Shown: positions 33,247 through 41,416 of the stretch, in pieces
How positions within the stretch are numbered: the stretch's first letter is position 1
Layout of the letters: each line of letters starts with the position of its first letter
From: Nocardioides sp. GY 10127
GTDB taxonomy: Bacteria > Actinomycetota > Actinomycetes > Propionibacteriales > Nocardioidaceae
Length of the DNA stretch: 64,000 bases
Direction: 5' to 3'
Assembly (NCBI RefSeq): GCF_004919085.1
Contig: NZ_STGL01000008.1
Span: forward strand, 124,001 to 188,000
The notes under the pieces: model-generated
Database searches by the model: none
What the model was told of the DNA's origin: nothing
Seen by the model: only the letters and a program-made list of their open reading frames with translations
Made by a program: the position numbers and the translations under genes

Positions 33247-34098
33247 ATGACGCGCTCCCAGCCGCCCTCCGCCGCCATGCCCGCCGCCACGCGCGCCGCC
33301 TCCCCGGCGTCCTCCCCGACGACCTCGACGGGCCGCACGTTCGCCCGGCCCAAGGTGCCCGAGGTCCTCGTGGTGTTCTGGGTGGTCAAGCTGCTGACCA
33401 CCGGCATCGGCGAGACCGCCGCCGACTTCCTCGGCACCTGGAACCTCGTCGCGGCGGGGGTCATCGGCGTGGGCGGGTTCTTCGCCCTGCTGTGGTGGCA
33501 GCTCCGGGCCGACTCCTACCACCCGGTCCGCTACTGGGGCACCGTCCTCGGCGTCGCGCTGTTCGGCACGATGGTCGCCGACGGCCCGCACGTCGCGCTC
33601 GGCACTCCCTACGCGGTCGACTCGCTGCTCTACCTGGGTGCCCTGCTCGGCGTCCTGGCCTGGTGGCGCCGCAGCGAGGGCACCCTCGACATCCACTCGA
33701 TCACCACCCCGCGGCGCGAGCGGTTCTACTGGGGCACCGTCCTCCTCACCTTCGGCCTCGGCACGGCGCTGGGCGACACGACCGCCTCCGAGCTCGGCCT
33801 CGGCTACGCGTGGTCGGTGGTGCTGTTCGGCGCGCTCATGCTGGTGCCGCTGGTCGCGTGGCGGCTGGGTGCCTCCGCCGTCGCGTGCTTCTGGACGGCG
33901 TACTCCCTGACCCGTCCGCTCGGCGCGAGCATCGCGGACGGGCTGGCGGTCGCCCGCACGTCCACCCCTCCGGGCCTGGGCCTCACCACCGGCGTCGTCA
34001 CGCTGGTCGGGCTGGTCGCGTTCGCCGTGCTCGTCGGCTGGCTGTGGGTGACCCACTCCGACGAGGACCACTCCGACCACCCCGCCGACCCCGCCTGA
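33247..34098 (+). CDS. DUF347-repeat membrane protein (COG4705-like)
   Basis: 283-residue integral membrane protein with about eight helices in a two-fold repeat. KVPEVLVVFWVVKLLTTGIGETAADFL, RADSYHPVRYWGTVLG...GTMVADGPH, FYWGTVLLTFGLGTALGDTTA and FWTAYSLTRPLGASIAD are the repeated FW-x-x-K-x-x-TT-GE-x-x-D type elements of DUF347/COG4705. The biochemical role of this family is not established. The N-terminal ~38 residues are a Ser/Pro/Thr/Ala-rich cytoplasmic lead. It runs convergent with the formate-type channel gene. Confidence 0.8.
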   Translation: MTRSQPPSAAMPAATRAASPASSPTTSTGRTFARPKVPEVLVVFWVVKLLTTGIGETAADFLGTWNLVAAGVIGVGGFFALLWWQLRADSYHPVRYWGTVLGVALFGTMVADGPHVALGTPYAVDSLLYLGALLGVLAWWRRSEGTLDIHSITTPRRERFYWGTVLLTFGLGTALGDTTASELGLGYAWSVVLFGALMLVPLVAWRLGASAVACFWTAYSLTRPLGASIADGLAVARTSTPPGLGLTTGVVTLVGLVAFAVLVGWLWVTHSDEDHSDHPADPA

Positions 34099-34123
34099 GG
34101 TGCCGGCGACCACGGGAGCGCGC

Positions 34124-34170
34124 GATCGGGGTGGATGCGGTGGACGAGACGCACCGCATCCACCCCGATC
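34124..34170. terminator. Strong bidirectional terminator
   Basis: Perfect 19-bp arms, GATCGGGGTGGATGCGGTG (34124-34142) and its complement (34152-34170), with a 9-base loop, between convergent genes. Confidence 0.85.
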
Positions 34171-34197
34171 AGGGTCTCCCGACGGACGAGCCCCGCG

Positions 34198-34989
34198 TCA
34201 GACCGCGGCCCGCGCCTCCGCCACCCGCCGCCGCACGCGCAGCAGCCGGATCGCGGTGACGAGACCGATTCCGCCCAGCACGTTGCCGAGGGCGGCCCAG
34301 GCGAAGACCTGGACGAGCGTGCCGAGACCGATGTCGGCGCCGGCCATCATCGCGCCCATCACCAGCACGGTGTCGAGGATGCAGTGGAACAGCTGCGCAC
34401 CGACCAGCAGCGGCCCGAGCAGCAGCGCGGGGACGATCTTGACCCCGAGGCTCTCGGTCGCGTGCTGCATCCGGGTCATGAGCGTGATCACCGCGCCGGC
34501 CAGCACCGCCAGCGCCAGGCTCTCCCCGGAGACGCCCAGCCCCGCGTAGTGCAGCCCGTTCTCGACGACCACGTCCTCCAGGTCGGGCCGCGCCGTGACG
34601 AGCAGCCAGATCACCAGCGCCCCGCCGAGCAGGTTGGTGAGCGCGGTGACGGCCCAGAGCCGGGCCAGGCCCCACCAGGTGCCGTGCCGGGCCACCACCG
34701 AGGTGACCGGCACGAGGAAGTTCTCGGTGAACAGCTCGCTGCGCGCCAGGAGCAGCGCCACGAACCCCACGCCGAAGGCGAGCGAGGCGAGCAGCGGCTC
34801 GCCGGTCTCCTTCTCCACCACCAGGTAGGCGAGGATGCCGAAGCCCACGTCGATGCCGCCCAGCAGGCCGGTCGACACCTGCGCCAGCAGGGGGCGCTCC
34901 AGGCGCTCCTGCCCCTCCTCGACCAGTCGGTCGAAGGCCTCCTCGACGGCCGGCTCCGGGTGGCCGTCCCGCGTCTCGCTGCTGCTCAC
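34198..34989 (-). CDS. Formate/nitrite-type (FNT) channel
   Basis: 263-residue membrane protein of the FocA/NirC family. It has six membrane segments, an ARSELFTENFLVPVTS stretch (equivalent to the GSELFTGN slide region), a second LLVGAQLFHCILDTVLV half, and WAALGNVLGGIGLV in the last helix. FNT pentamers conduct formate, nitrite or hydrosulfide. It lies 77 bp downstream of purU on the same strand; PurU releases formate, so export of that formate is a reasonable role (inference). GTG 34989, without an evident ribosome site. Confidence 0.88.
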   Translation of the reverse strand: MSSSETRDGHPEPAVEEAFDRLVEEGQERLERPLLAQVSTGLLGGIDVGFGILAYLVVEKETGEPLLASLAFGVGFVALLLARSELFTENFLVPVTSVVARHGTWWGLARLWAVTALTNLLGGALVIWLLVTARPDLEDVVVENGLHYAGLGVSGESLALAVLAGAVITLMTRMQHATESLGVKIVPALLLGPLLVGAQLFHCILDTVLVMGAMMAGADIGLGTLVQVFAWAALGNVLGGIGLVTAIRLLRVRRRVAEARAAV

Positions 34990-35066
34990 AGGAGAAGCCT
35001 AGGAGCGGCCGGACCACCCTCTCGGTGCACGCGCTGCGCCGAGGAACGGCCTCCGGGGGGCGACGG

Positions 35067-35978
35067 TCAGGCGAAGACGATCGTGTGGTTCTCGTGGCGC
35101 ATGACGCGGTCCTCCGCGTGCCAGTGCACCGCCCGCGAGAGGACGTCGCGCTCGACGTCCGCGCCGCGTCGCTGGAGCGAGGCCGCCGTGTCGGCGTGGG
35201 TCACCCGGATGACGTCCTGCTCGATGATCGGGCCCTCGTCGAGGTCCTCGGTGACGTAGTGCGCCGTGGCGCCGATGAGCTTCACGCCCCGCTGCTTGGC
35301 CTTGGCGTACGGGCCGGCGCCGATGAAGGCGGGCAGGAACGAGTGGTGGATGTTGATGATCGGCACGCCGACCTTGGCGATGAAGTCGCCCGAGAGGATC
35401 TGCATGTAGCGGGCGAGCACGACGAAGTCGACGTTGCCGTCCAGCAGCCGCAGGTGCTCGGCCTCGGCGGCGGACTTGTCCGGGCCGGCCGAGGGCACGT
35501 GGAAGAACGGGATGCCGAACGAGCGCACCTCGGGGGCGGTGTCCGGGTGGTTGGAGATGACCATCGCGATGGTGACGGGCAGCTCGCCGCGGCGGTGGCG
35601 CCACAGCAGGTCCAGCAGGCAGTGCTGGGACTTGGAGGCGAAGATCGCGACCCGCTTGCGCACCGAGGTGTCGCGCAGCGTGAAGTCGAGCTCGAAGTCG
35701 GCCAGCGCCGCCGTGAGGTCGTCGCTGATGGCCGGGAGCGCCGCCGCCAGGCCCTCGAGGCTGAACTCGGTGCGCTGGAAGAAGTTCCCGCCGAGCGGGT
35801 CGTCGGAGTACTGGTCGAGCGAGATGATGTTCGCGCCGTGCCGGGTGAGCACCTCGGCGATGGCGGCGACGATGCCCCGGCCGTCGCGGCCCTGCACGAC
35901 CAGCGAGGCGGTGCTGCCACCGCCGCCCGACAGCGGGAGCGGGGCGGCCGTGGTCGACGAGGCGTCCGGGACGGTCAC
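35067..35978 (-). CDS. purU: Formyltetrahydrofolate deformylase
   Basis: 303-residue enzyme that hydrolyses 10-formyl-tetrahydrofolate to tetrahydrofolate and formate. An N-terminal ACT domain (VVQGRDGRGIVAAIAEVLTRHGANI) is followed by the formyltransferase-like catalytic domain: IFASKSQHCLLDLL, AMVISNHPDTA, VLARYMQILS, IINIHHSFLPAF (catalytic Asn/His) and a downstream EQDVIRVTH with Asp. GTG 35978 is chosen because GGAGGAACTG precedes it; a longer frame to 36068 has no such site. It balances the one-carbon pool and, with the adjacent FNT channel, may form a formate release/export pair. Confidence 0.95.
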   Translation of the reverse strand: MTVPDASSTTAAPLPLSGGGGSTASLVVQGRDGRGIVAAIAEVLTRHGANIISLDQYSDDPLGGNFFQRTEFSLEGLAAALPAISDDLTAALADFELDFTLRDTSVRKRVAIFASKSQHCLLDLLWRHRRGELPVTIAMVISNHPDTAPEVRSFGIPFFHVPSAGPDKSAAEAEHLRLLDGNVDFVVLARYMQILSGDFIAKVGVPIINIHHSFLPAFIGAGPYAKAKQRGVKLIGATAHYVTEDLDEGPIIEQDVIRVTHADTAASLQRRGADVERDVLSRAVHWHAEDRVMRHENHTIVFA

Positions 35979-36104
35979 GAGAACAGTTCCTCCTGCGAGC
36001 GGGGCGAGCGGCGGGGACGTCTCCCCACGAGCGCACACGGTACTTCCGCCGGGCCGCGTCCGGGGCACCGGCGCCGCGTCAGCCGCCGGTGCGCCCGCAC
36101 TGGC

Positions 36105-37979
36105 TCAGCCGACGGTGCGCCCGGGCCGCCCGCGCCGCCCGACCGGCGGGTAGACCAGCGACAGCACGGCGGCGAGCGTGAAGTAGCTGCGGACCAGCCG
36201 GAAGAACAGGTACTCCGGCACGTAGAGGACGGCCAGGGGCCGCCGCCACGCCAGGCACACCCCGATCGCCACGAGCATGGGCAGGCCCAGCACGGTGGCC
36301 GCCACCGGCTGCCAGCGCAGCCCCGCGAACGGGCCGCTGAAGACGCCCTCCAGCACCAGGGCGAACAGCAGGAGCGGCAGCAGCATCGCCCGGTGGGCGG
36401 CGTTGAGCAGCTGGAACGGCAGCACGACCGCGCCGGCCATCGAGGTGCGCCCCAGCACGGCGCTGCGGTTGTGCGAGGTGACGTGGTAGATGCTGCGGAA
36501 CCAGCGGACCCGCTGCTCGCGCAGGTGGGCCCAGCTCTGCGGGGTCTCGGAGGCGTAGGACGCCCGGGGCTCGCTGAGCGAGCGGTACCCGGCGGCGCCC
36601 ATCCGCAGGCAGATGTCGGTGTCCTCGCCGTTCATGCCCTGGACGATCGGCCCGACCGCTCGCAGCGCCTCGGCGCGGTAGACGACGAACATGCCGGGCT
36701 CGCCGACCACGCCGTCGAACCCCATGAGCGCGACCTGGAAGAACCCGTGCCGCACCAGCACCTCCACGAGCCGCACCCGGTCGAAGAAGCTGCGCCGACC
36801 GGTCGGCAGCGGGAGCCCGCCCACCGCGCCGACGTCCGGCCGCGAGAAGTGCCGCAGGCACAGGTCCAGGCAGCGCTCCCCCACCAGCGTGTCGGCGTCG
36901 ATGCGGGCCACGAACGGCTCGCGGACGCGGGACAGCCCCTGATTGAGCGCGACCGCCTTGCCCGGCTCCCGGCACGACGTCACCTCCCCCGTCATCGCGG
37001 TGCACGCGGCGATCGCCTCGAGCGCCACGGTGGCCGTGGTGTCGGTGGAGGCGTTGTCGACCACGTAGAGGTGCACCGGCCCGGCGTACGCGGCCGCCGC
37101 GGTGTCGACCGCGGCGATGGTCGCAGCGATCAGGTGGGCCTCGTTGTGCGCCGGCACCAGGACGCCCACGGGCGGCGAGAAGGACGCGCGCCGCGACCGG
37201 CGCACGAGGAGCAGCCCGAACCCCAGCCCCACCACCGCGAAGACCTGCTGCACGAGGAAGAGCCCCGGTCCCACGCCGCCCAGCAGCGCGTGCTGCCGGG
37301 CCCACGCCACGACCCCCTGGAGCAGCACCAGGGCCAGCGCGGCCCCCACGAACGCCACCAGGAGCGCGACCCCGAGCCGCACCCAGGCGTGCCAGGCGAT
37401 GCGGCCGGTGGCCGCGTCCCCCGGCCGGCGGGTGCCGCTGCGGGCGGCCGGCTCCGGGGGCAGCTGGGCGTTGGCCAGGACGACGACCGGGAACAGCGCC
37501 ATCCCCGCCAGCGCCGCCAGGACCTGCTGGGACTGCACGTCCACACCCACACCGAGGGCCCGGTGGACGGCGAGCGCCACCAGGTCGATCGCCAGGCAGA
37601 CGAGGAGGAACCCGCCCACGAGCTGGGCAGCCATGACCAGGCGGCGACCGAGCGTCGTCGCCAGCGAGGCGACCACCGCCACGTAGAAGGTGAGCACGAA
37701 GACGCGCGCGGGCACCTGCGCCGCCGGGCCCCCGGGGTCGGCGCCCGTGAACCACACGAGGTCGCGGCCCTGCCGGAACCAGCCCGCGTCCATCGCCACC
37801 GCCATCGCCAGCAGCCCCAGCACCGAGAGCGCGAGGAACAGCACGACGGCCTGGTTGGCGGCGCGCGCCGGGCGGTCCAGGGCGTACCGCGCCGGCGCGC
37901 TGTCGACCGAGCGGTAGTGGTCCGCGACCGCCTCCGGGCTGCCGGGTGCGCCGACGTCCGGCGCGTCGGTGGCCGTCAC
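36105..37979 (-). CDS. BcsA-like processive family-2 glycosyltransferase
   Basis: 624-residue membrane glycosyltransferase. About six helices (residues ~45-260) precede a GT2 domain with VLVPAHNE (274-281), VVDNAS with Asp308, DxD 361-363 (RIDADTL), GEDTD (451-455) and QRVRW (489-493); two to three further helices follow. The D, DxD, ED and QxxRW set marks polymerising synthases such as cellulose and hyaluronan synthases. No PilZ domain is present, so c-di-GMP control of the BcsA kind is absent. It starts 16 bp after the BcsB-like gene, in an operon with a UDP-sulfoquinovose-synthase homologue, which suggests an unusual, possibly sulfonated, polymer. The exact sugar is not readable from sequence. 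Confidence 0.85.
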   Translation of the reverse strand: MTATDAPDVGAPGSPEAVADHYRSVDSAPARYALDRPARAANQAVVLFLALSVLGLLAMAVAMDAGWFRQGRDLVWFTGADPGGPAAQVPARVFVLTFYVAVVASLATTLGRRLVMAAQLVGGFLLVCLAIDLVALAVHRALGVGVDVQSQQVLAALAGMALFPVVVLANAQLPPEPAARSGTRRPGDAATGRIAWHAWVRLGVALLVAFVGAALALVLLQGVVAWARQHALLGGVGPGLFLVQQVFAVVGLGFGLLLVRRSRRASFSPPVGVLVPAHNEAHLIAATIAAVDTAAAAYAGPVHLYVVDNASTDTTATVALEAIAACTAMTGEVTSCREPGKAVALNQGLSRVREPFVARIDADTLVGERCLDLCLRHFSRPDVGAVGGLPLPTGRRSFFDRVRLVEVLVRHGFFQVALMGFDGVVGEPGMFVVYRAEALRAVGPIVQGMNGEDTDICLRMGAAGYRSLSEPRASYASETPQSWAHLREQRVRWFRSIYHVTSHNRSAVLGRTSMAGAVVLPFQLLNAAHRAMLLPLLLFALVLEGVFSGPFAGLRWQPVAATVLGLPMLVAIGVCLAWRRPLAVLYVPEYLFFRLVRSYFTLAAVLSLVYPPVGRRGRPGRTVG

Positions 37980-37995
37980 CCCGCGTCGCCCCCCG

Positions 37996-39945
37996 TCACC
38001 CCGTGCCCCCGGCGCGCACCGGTGGCAGGCTCACGACCCGCCCCGCGGTGTCCACCTCCACCCCGCCGCCCCCGGCGGGGAGCACCCAGGCGCCCTCGCG
38101 GCCGAGGTCCGGCAGGACGGCCTCCCCCGACCCGACCGCCGTGACCACCACGCCGGTCGCCCCCTGCCCCCCAACCCCCTGCGCCTCGACGCGCTGCACC
38201 ACGACCCCGTCGGCGAGCGGGCCGGTCTCGACCCCGGCGGCCGTCACGGCGCCGCTCCCGGCGTCCACCTGGACCGTGGCCGACGCGGGCGGCTCCCCGA
38301 CCAGCAGGAACGGCCTGCCCTGCGGCGCGTCGGACTCGACCAGCCGCAGCGTCGGCTGCCATGGGGCGAGCTCGGCGAGCGTCGGCACGAGGGCCGTGAG
38401 CGTGGCGGCCGGGTCGGCCACCGCGGCGTCCGGCAGGACGACGTCCACCCCGGCGGAGAAGGCGTCGACCACCCCGACGAACCCGCCGGAGCTCGCCGAC
38501 CCGCCGGCGCCGCCCAGCTCCAGGACGGAGCCGGGCAGGAGCTGGACGTCGTAGGTGGTCTGGCGGACGTGGCAGCCACCGACGTCCCGGTCGCGGACGA
38601 GCGTGACGACGAGCTGGTTGCGCACCGCGGCCAGGCGGGCCGGCAGGGGCACGCTCACCCGCGCCGTCGTGGCGTCGCCGGGCAACCGGTCGGAGGCCAC
38701 GAGCTCGTCGCCCAGCTGCACCTGGACCAGCCAGCGGGCGTCGTCGGAGGTCGGGGGCAGGCTCCAGGACAGCAGCGCGCGGGTCGGCACCTCGCCGCCC
38801 GGCAGGTCGGCGAGGCTGTAGCGCACCCGCCAGGTGTGCCGGTCCGTGAGCTGCTGGACGCCGGTGTCGGCGCCCAGGGAGGCCAGGGTGACCGTGCCGC
38901 CCGCACCGTCCGCGGCGACCCGGGCGGGCTCGAGGGTCACGGGCTCGGCGGTCGGGCCGTCCGCCGTGGCCAGCGCGGCGGTGGTGAGCAGCGTCCCGAC
39001 GGCGGCGCCGCCCGGCTCGGTGACCGCGAGGGCGGGGCCGCCCCCGGCGTCCGCGACCACCACCGTGCCGTCGGCCGGGTCGCCCCCGGTGGCCCCGCCG
39101 ACCTCCTCGGGCGTCCCGACGAGGACCGTGCCGGGGCCGGCGTCGTCCGCGTCGGTGGAGAAGGTCACCGCGTGGCCGGCCTGGGTGAGCGCGACGCCCA
39201 GCCGCGCGGCCGTGGCGACCCACTCCGCCCCCGCGGAGAGCTCGACGAGGGTGACCTCGTGGCCGAGGGTGGCGGCGACGTCGCGCACGGTGGTGAGCGG
39301 CCCGTCGACGTCGGCCTCCACCCGCGTGCCGTCGGGATCGAGGACGACGAGCGCCCCGAGGTCCTGGGTGAGGGTGCAGCGCCGCTGGTCGGCCGTGCCC
39401 GTGAGCCTCACCTGCACGCGCACCGAGCCGTCGGCCACCGCCGAGGCGGGCAGGTCGGCCTCCACGTCGAGCCGGTGGGCGCCGGTGGGCAGCCGGGAGA
39501 CGTGCACGGCCTGGCCGTCGGCGAGGACCCGGAGGGAGACCGAGCTCGTCGAGGGCGACCGCGTCGTGCCGACCAGCCGCACCCAGGCGTCCTCGACCCC
39601 CGCGTCGACCGGGAGCGTCACGGTGAAGGTCTGGGAGGTGCTGTTGTCGTCCGAGAGCCGCAGCCCGTCGACCGCCCCGGTGTCGGCCAGGGTCGTGACG
39701 ACGTCGCCCTCGTCGTGGCGCTGGCGGGCGTCGCCCGGGGCCCCCGAGCCGCCCCGGTCGTCCTCGTCGAGGACGGCCGGGCGCAGCAGCGCGAACGCGA
39801 CGACGAGCAGGACCACGAGACCCAGCGCCACCAGCGCGCCCCGGGGCAGCCAGCCCCCGCGGCCGGACGACGGCTGCTCCCCCTGCTCGGGCGGCGGGTC
39901 GGGCGACTCCGGTACCGGCGTGGCCTCCTCCTCCGGGCCGCTCAC
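37996..39945 (-). CDS. BcsB-like membrane-anchored exopolysaccharide protein
   Basis: 649-residue protein: short Pro/Glu-rich cytoplasmic N-terminus, one membrane anchor (about 36-56, LVALGLVVLLVVAFALL), then a large extracytoplasmic beta-rich region. Two jelly-roll-like modules are suggested (SQTFTVTLPVDAGVEDAWVRL..., and TWRVRYSLADLPGGEVPTRA...VQVQLGDELVASDRLPGDA...NQLVVTLVRDRDVGGCHV), the pattern seen in BcsB carbohydrate-binding and flavodoxin-like domains. Unlike BcsB it has an N-terminal rather than C-terminal anchor. The GTG start overlaps the stop of the epimerase gene (GTGA) and the glycosyltransferase follows. Likely role: guiding the nascent glycan through the envelope. Homology to BcsB is by pattern only. 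Confidence 0.6.
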   Translation of the reverse strand: MSGPEEEATPVPESPDPPPEQGEQPSSGRGGWLPRGALVALGLVVLLVVAFALLRPAVLDEDDRGGSGAPGDARQRHDEGDVVTTLADTGAVDGLRLSDDNSTSQTFTVTLPVDAGVEDAWVRLVGTTRSPSTSSVSLRVLADGQAVHVSRLPTGAHRLDVEADLPASAVADGSVRVQVRLTGTADQRRCTLTQDLGALVVLDPDGTRVEADVDGPLTTVRDVAATLGHEVTLVELSAGAEWVATAARLGVALTQAGHAVTFSTDADDAGPGTVLVGTPEEVGGATGGDPADGTVVVADAGGGPALAVTEPGGAAVGTLLTTAALATADGPTAEPVTLEPARVAADGAGGTVTLASLGADTGVQQLTDRHTWRVRYSLADLPGGEVPTRALLSWSLPPTSDDARWLVQVQLGDELVASDRLPGDATTARVSVPLPARLAAVRNQLVVTLVRDRDVGGCHVRQTTYDVQLLPGSVLELGGAGGSASSGGFVGVVDAFSAGVDVVLPDAAVADPAATLTALVPTLAELAPWQPTLRLVESDAPQGRPFLLVGEPPASATVQVDAGSGAVTAAGVETGPLADGVVVQRVEAQGVGGQGATGVVVTAVGSGEAVLPDLGREGAWVLPAGGGGVEVDTAGRVVSLPPVRAGGTG

Positions 39946-41147
39946 CGGCCCGCCTCCGCGGGGGCCGCGGCCGCGCGCCGCTCGGCGTTCCAGCAGGCCG
40001 TGGCCGGGACGCGGGCTGGGTCGACCCGGCCGGCGTAGCGGCGGGCGGTCTCCAGCGACTCCTCCAGCAGCCGCTCCTCCAGCAGGATCGGCTCGAGCCC
40101 GAGGTCGCGGAGCTGGTCGGTCCGCACCTCCAGCTCGTTCTCGGCCGCCTCGGCGCGCGGGTTCGGCACGTGGGCGACCTCGGCCCCCAGCAGCCGGTGC
40201 AGCATCGCGGCCAGGTCGCGCACCCGCAGGGTCTCGGCGACCTGGTTCATGATCCGGACCCGCCCGCCGACCACGGCGTCCCCGCTCTCCACGGCCAGAC
40301 GCACGCAGCGCACCGTGTCCTCGAGGTTGATGAAGGCGCGCGTCTGGCCGCCGGTGCCGTGCACCGTGAGCGGGAGGCCGAGCGCGGCCTGCACGAGGAA
40401 CCTGTTGAGCACCGTCCCGTAGTCGCCGTCGTAGTCGAACCGGTTGACCAGGCGAGGGTCCAGGCGCGTCTCCGGGGTCTGGGTGCCCCACACGATCCCC
40501 TGGTGCAGGTCGGTGATCCGCAGGCCGTCGTTCTGCGCGTAGAACTGGAAGAGGAGCTGGTCCAGGGACTTGGTGAGGTGGTACACGCTGCCGGGCCGCG
40601 TCGGGTAGAGCACGTCCCGCTCGATCGACGCGCCCGTCCGGTCGGGGTAGCTGACGTGGAGGTACCCCTCGGGCAGGTCGACGGCCGCCGTCTCGTAGCC
40701 GTAGACGCCCATGGTGCCGAGATGGACGACGTGGGCGTCGAGCCCCACCTCCACCAGCGCGGCCAGCAGGTTGTGGGTGGCGTTGACGTTGGTGTCGACG
40801 GTGTAGCGCTTGTGGGCGGCGTCGCGCATCGAGTACGGCGCGGCCCGCTGCTCGGCCAGGTGGACGACGGCCTCCGGCCGCTCCGCCGCGAGCAGGGCCG
40901 CCAGCCGCTCGGGCTCGCGCGCGAGGTCGAGCCGGACGTGGCGCACGACGAGCCCGGTGACCTCCCACCAGGCGGCCAGGCGCTCGGGCAGCGGGCGCAC
41001 GGGCGTGAGCGACTCGACGCCGAGCTCGTCGTCCGTCCTGCGCCGCACCAGGCTGTCGACCACGGTCACGTCGTGCCCGTGCCGTGAGAGGTGGAGGGCG
41101 ACCGGCCACCCGCAGAAGCCGTCACCGCCGAGGACCGCGATCCGCAT
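39942..41147 (-). CDS. sqdB: UDP-sulfoquinovose synthase homologue (SQD1/SqdB/Agl3 type)
   Basis: 401-residue extended SDR that matches SQD1 along its length: GGDGFCGWPVALHLS (7-21), VDSLVRRRTDDELGVESLTP (30-49), HLAEQRAAPYSM (96-107), LGTMGVYG with Thr145, YHLTKSLDQ with Tyr189 and Lys193, DLHQGIVWGTQT, LNRFLVQAALG and HGTGGQTRAFINLEDT. SQD1 joins sulfite to UDP-glucose to give UDP-sulfoquinovose. In plants and cyanobacteria the product feeds SQDG lipid; in archaea (Agl3) it feeds N-glycans. Here no SqdX/SQD2 lipid transferase is adjacent. Instead a BcsB-like protein and a processive GT2 follow in the same operon. GGGAGG ribosome site. Confidence 0.88.
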   Translation of the reverse strand: MRIAVLGGDGFCGWPVALHLSRHGHDVTVVDSLVRRRTDDELGVESLTPVRPLPERLAAWWEVTGLVVRHVRLDLAREPERLAALLAAERPEAVVHLAEQRAAPYSMRDAAHKRYTVDTNVNATHNLLAALVEVGLDAHVVHLGTMGVYGYETAAVDLPEGYLHVSYPDRTGASIERDVLYPTRPGSVYHLTKSLDQLLFQFYAQNDGLRITDLHQGIVWGTQTPETRLDPRLVNRFDYDGDYGTVLNRFLVQAALGLPLTVHGTGGQTRAFINLEDTVRCVRLAVESGDAVVGGRVRIMNQVAETLRVRDLAAMLHRLLGAEVAHVPNPRAEAAENELEVRTDQLRDLGLEPILLEERLLEESLETARRYAGRVDPARVPATACWNAERRAAAAPAEAGR

Positions 41148-41187
41148 GAGACCTCCCGGAGTCCGGGGAGAGGATGTGGGGATCTTG

Positions 41188-41233
41188 TGACGCTACGTGG
41201 CGTCAGGGGCGCCTGATTCACCCGTGACGGGTG
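41188..41233. promoter_or_regulatory. Two hairpins upstream of the sulfoquinovose operon
   Basis: The 269-bp gap 41148-41416 separates the sulfoquinovose operon start from the end of the ABC transporter operon. It has TGACGC-TACGTG-GCGTCA (41188-41205) and CACCCG-TGA-CGGGTG (41219-41233), both perfect. The first lies 41 bases before the sqdB-like start and may be an operator. The second could end the upstream transporter transcript. No gene is seen in the remainder. Confidence 0.45.
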
Positions 41234-41416
41234 GGGTCTCCCGGACCGCGCCGGACCGCGCCGAGCCGTCCCCGGACCGGCCACCACGAGGGGCACGGAC
41301 GGCACACGGCGCCACCCCGAGGGACGCGGAGGGGCCCCGCCCCGCCGACGGTGCGGCGGGACGGAGCCCTGGTCGGCCGGTGGATCGGCCGCTTCAGCTG
41401 CGGGACGCGCCCGTGG

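Noticed and set aside
36105..41147. Plain cellulose (BcsAB) operon
   Set aside because: No PilZ domain, BcsZ or BcsC is seen, and the first gene matches UDP-sulfoquinovose synthase, not a UDP-glucose enzyme.
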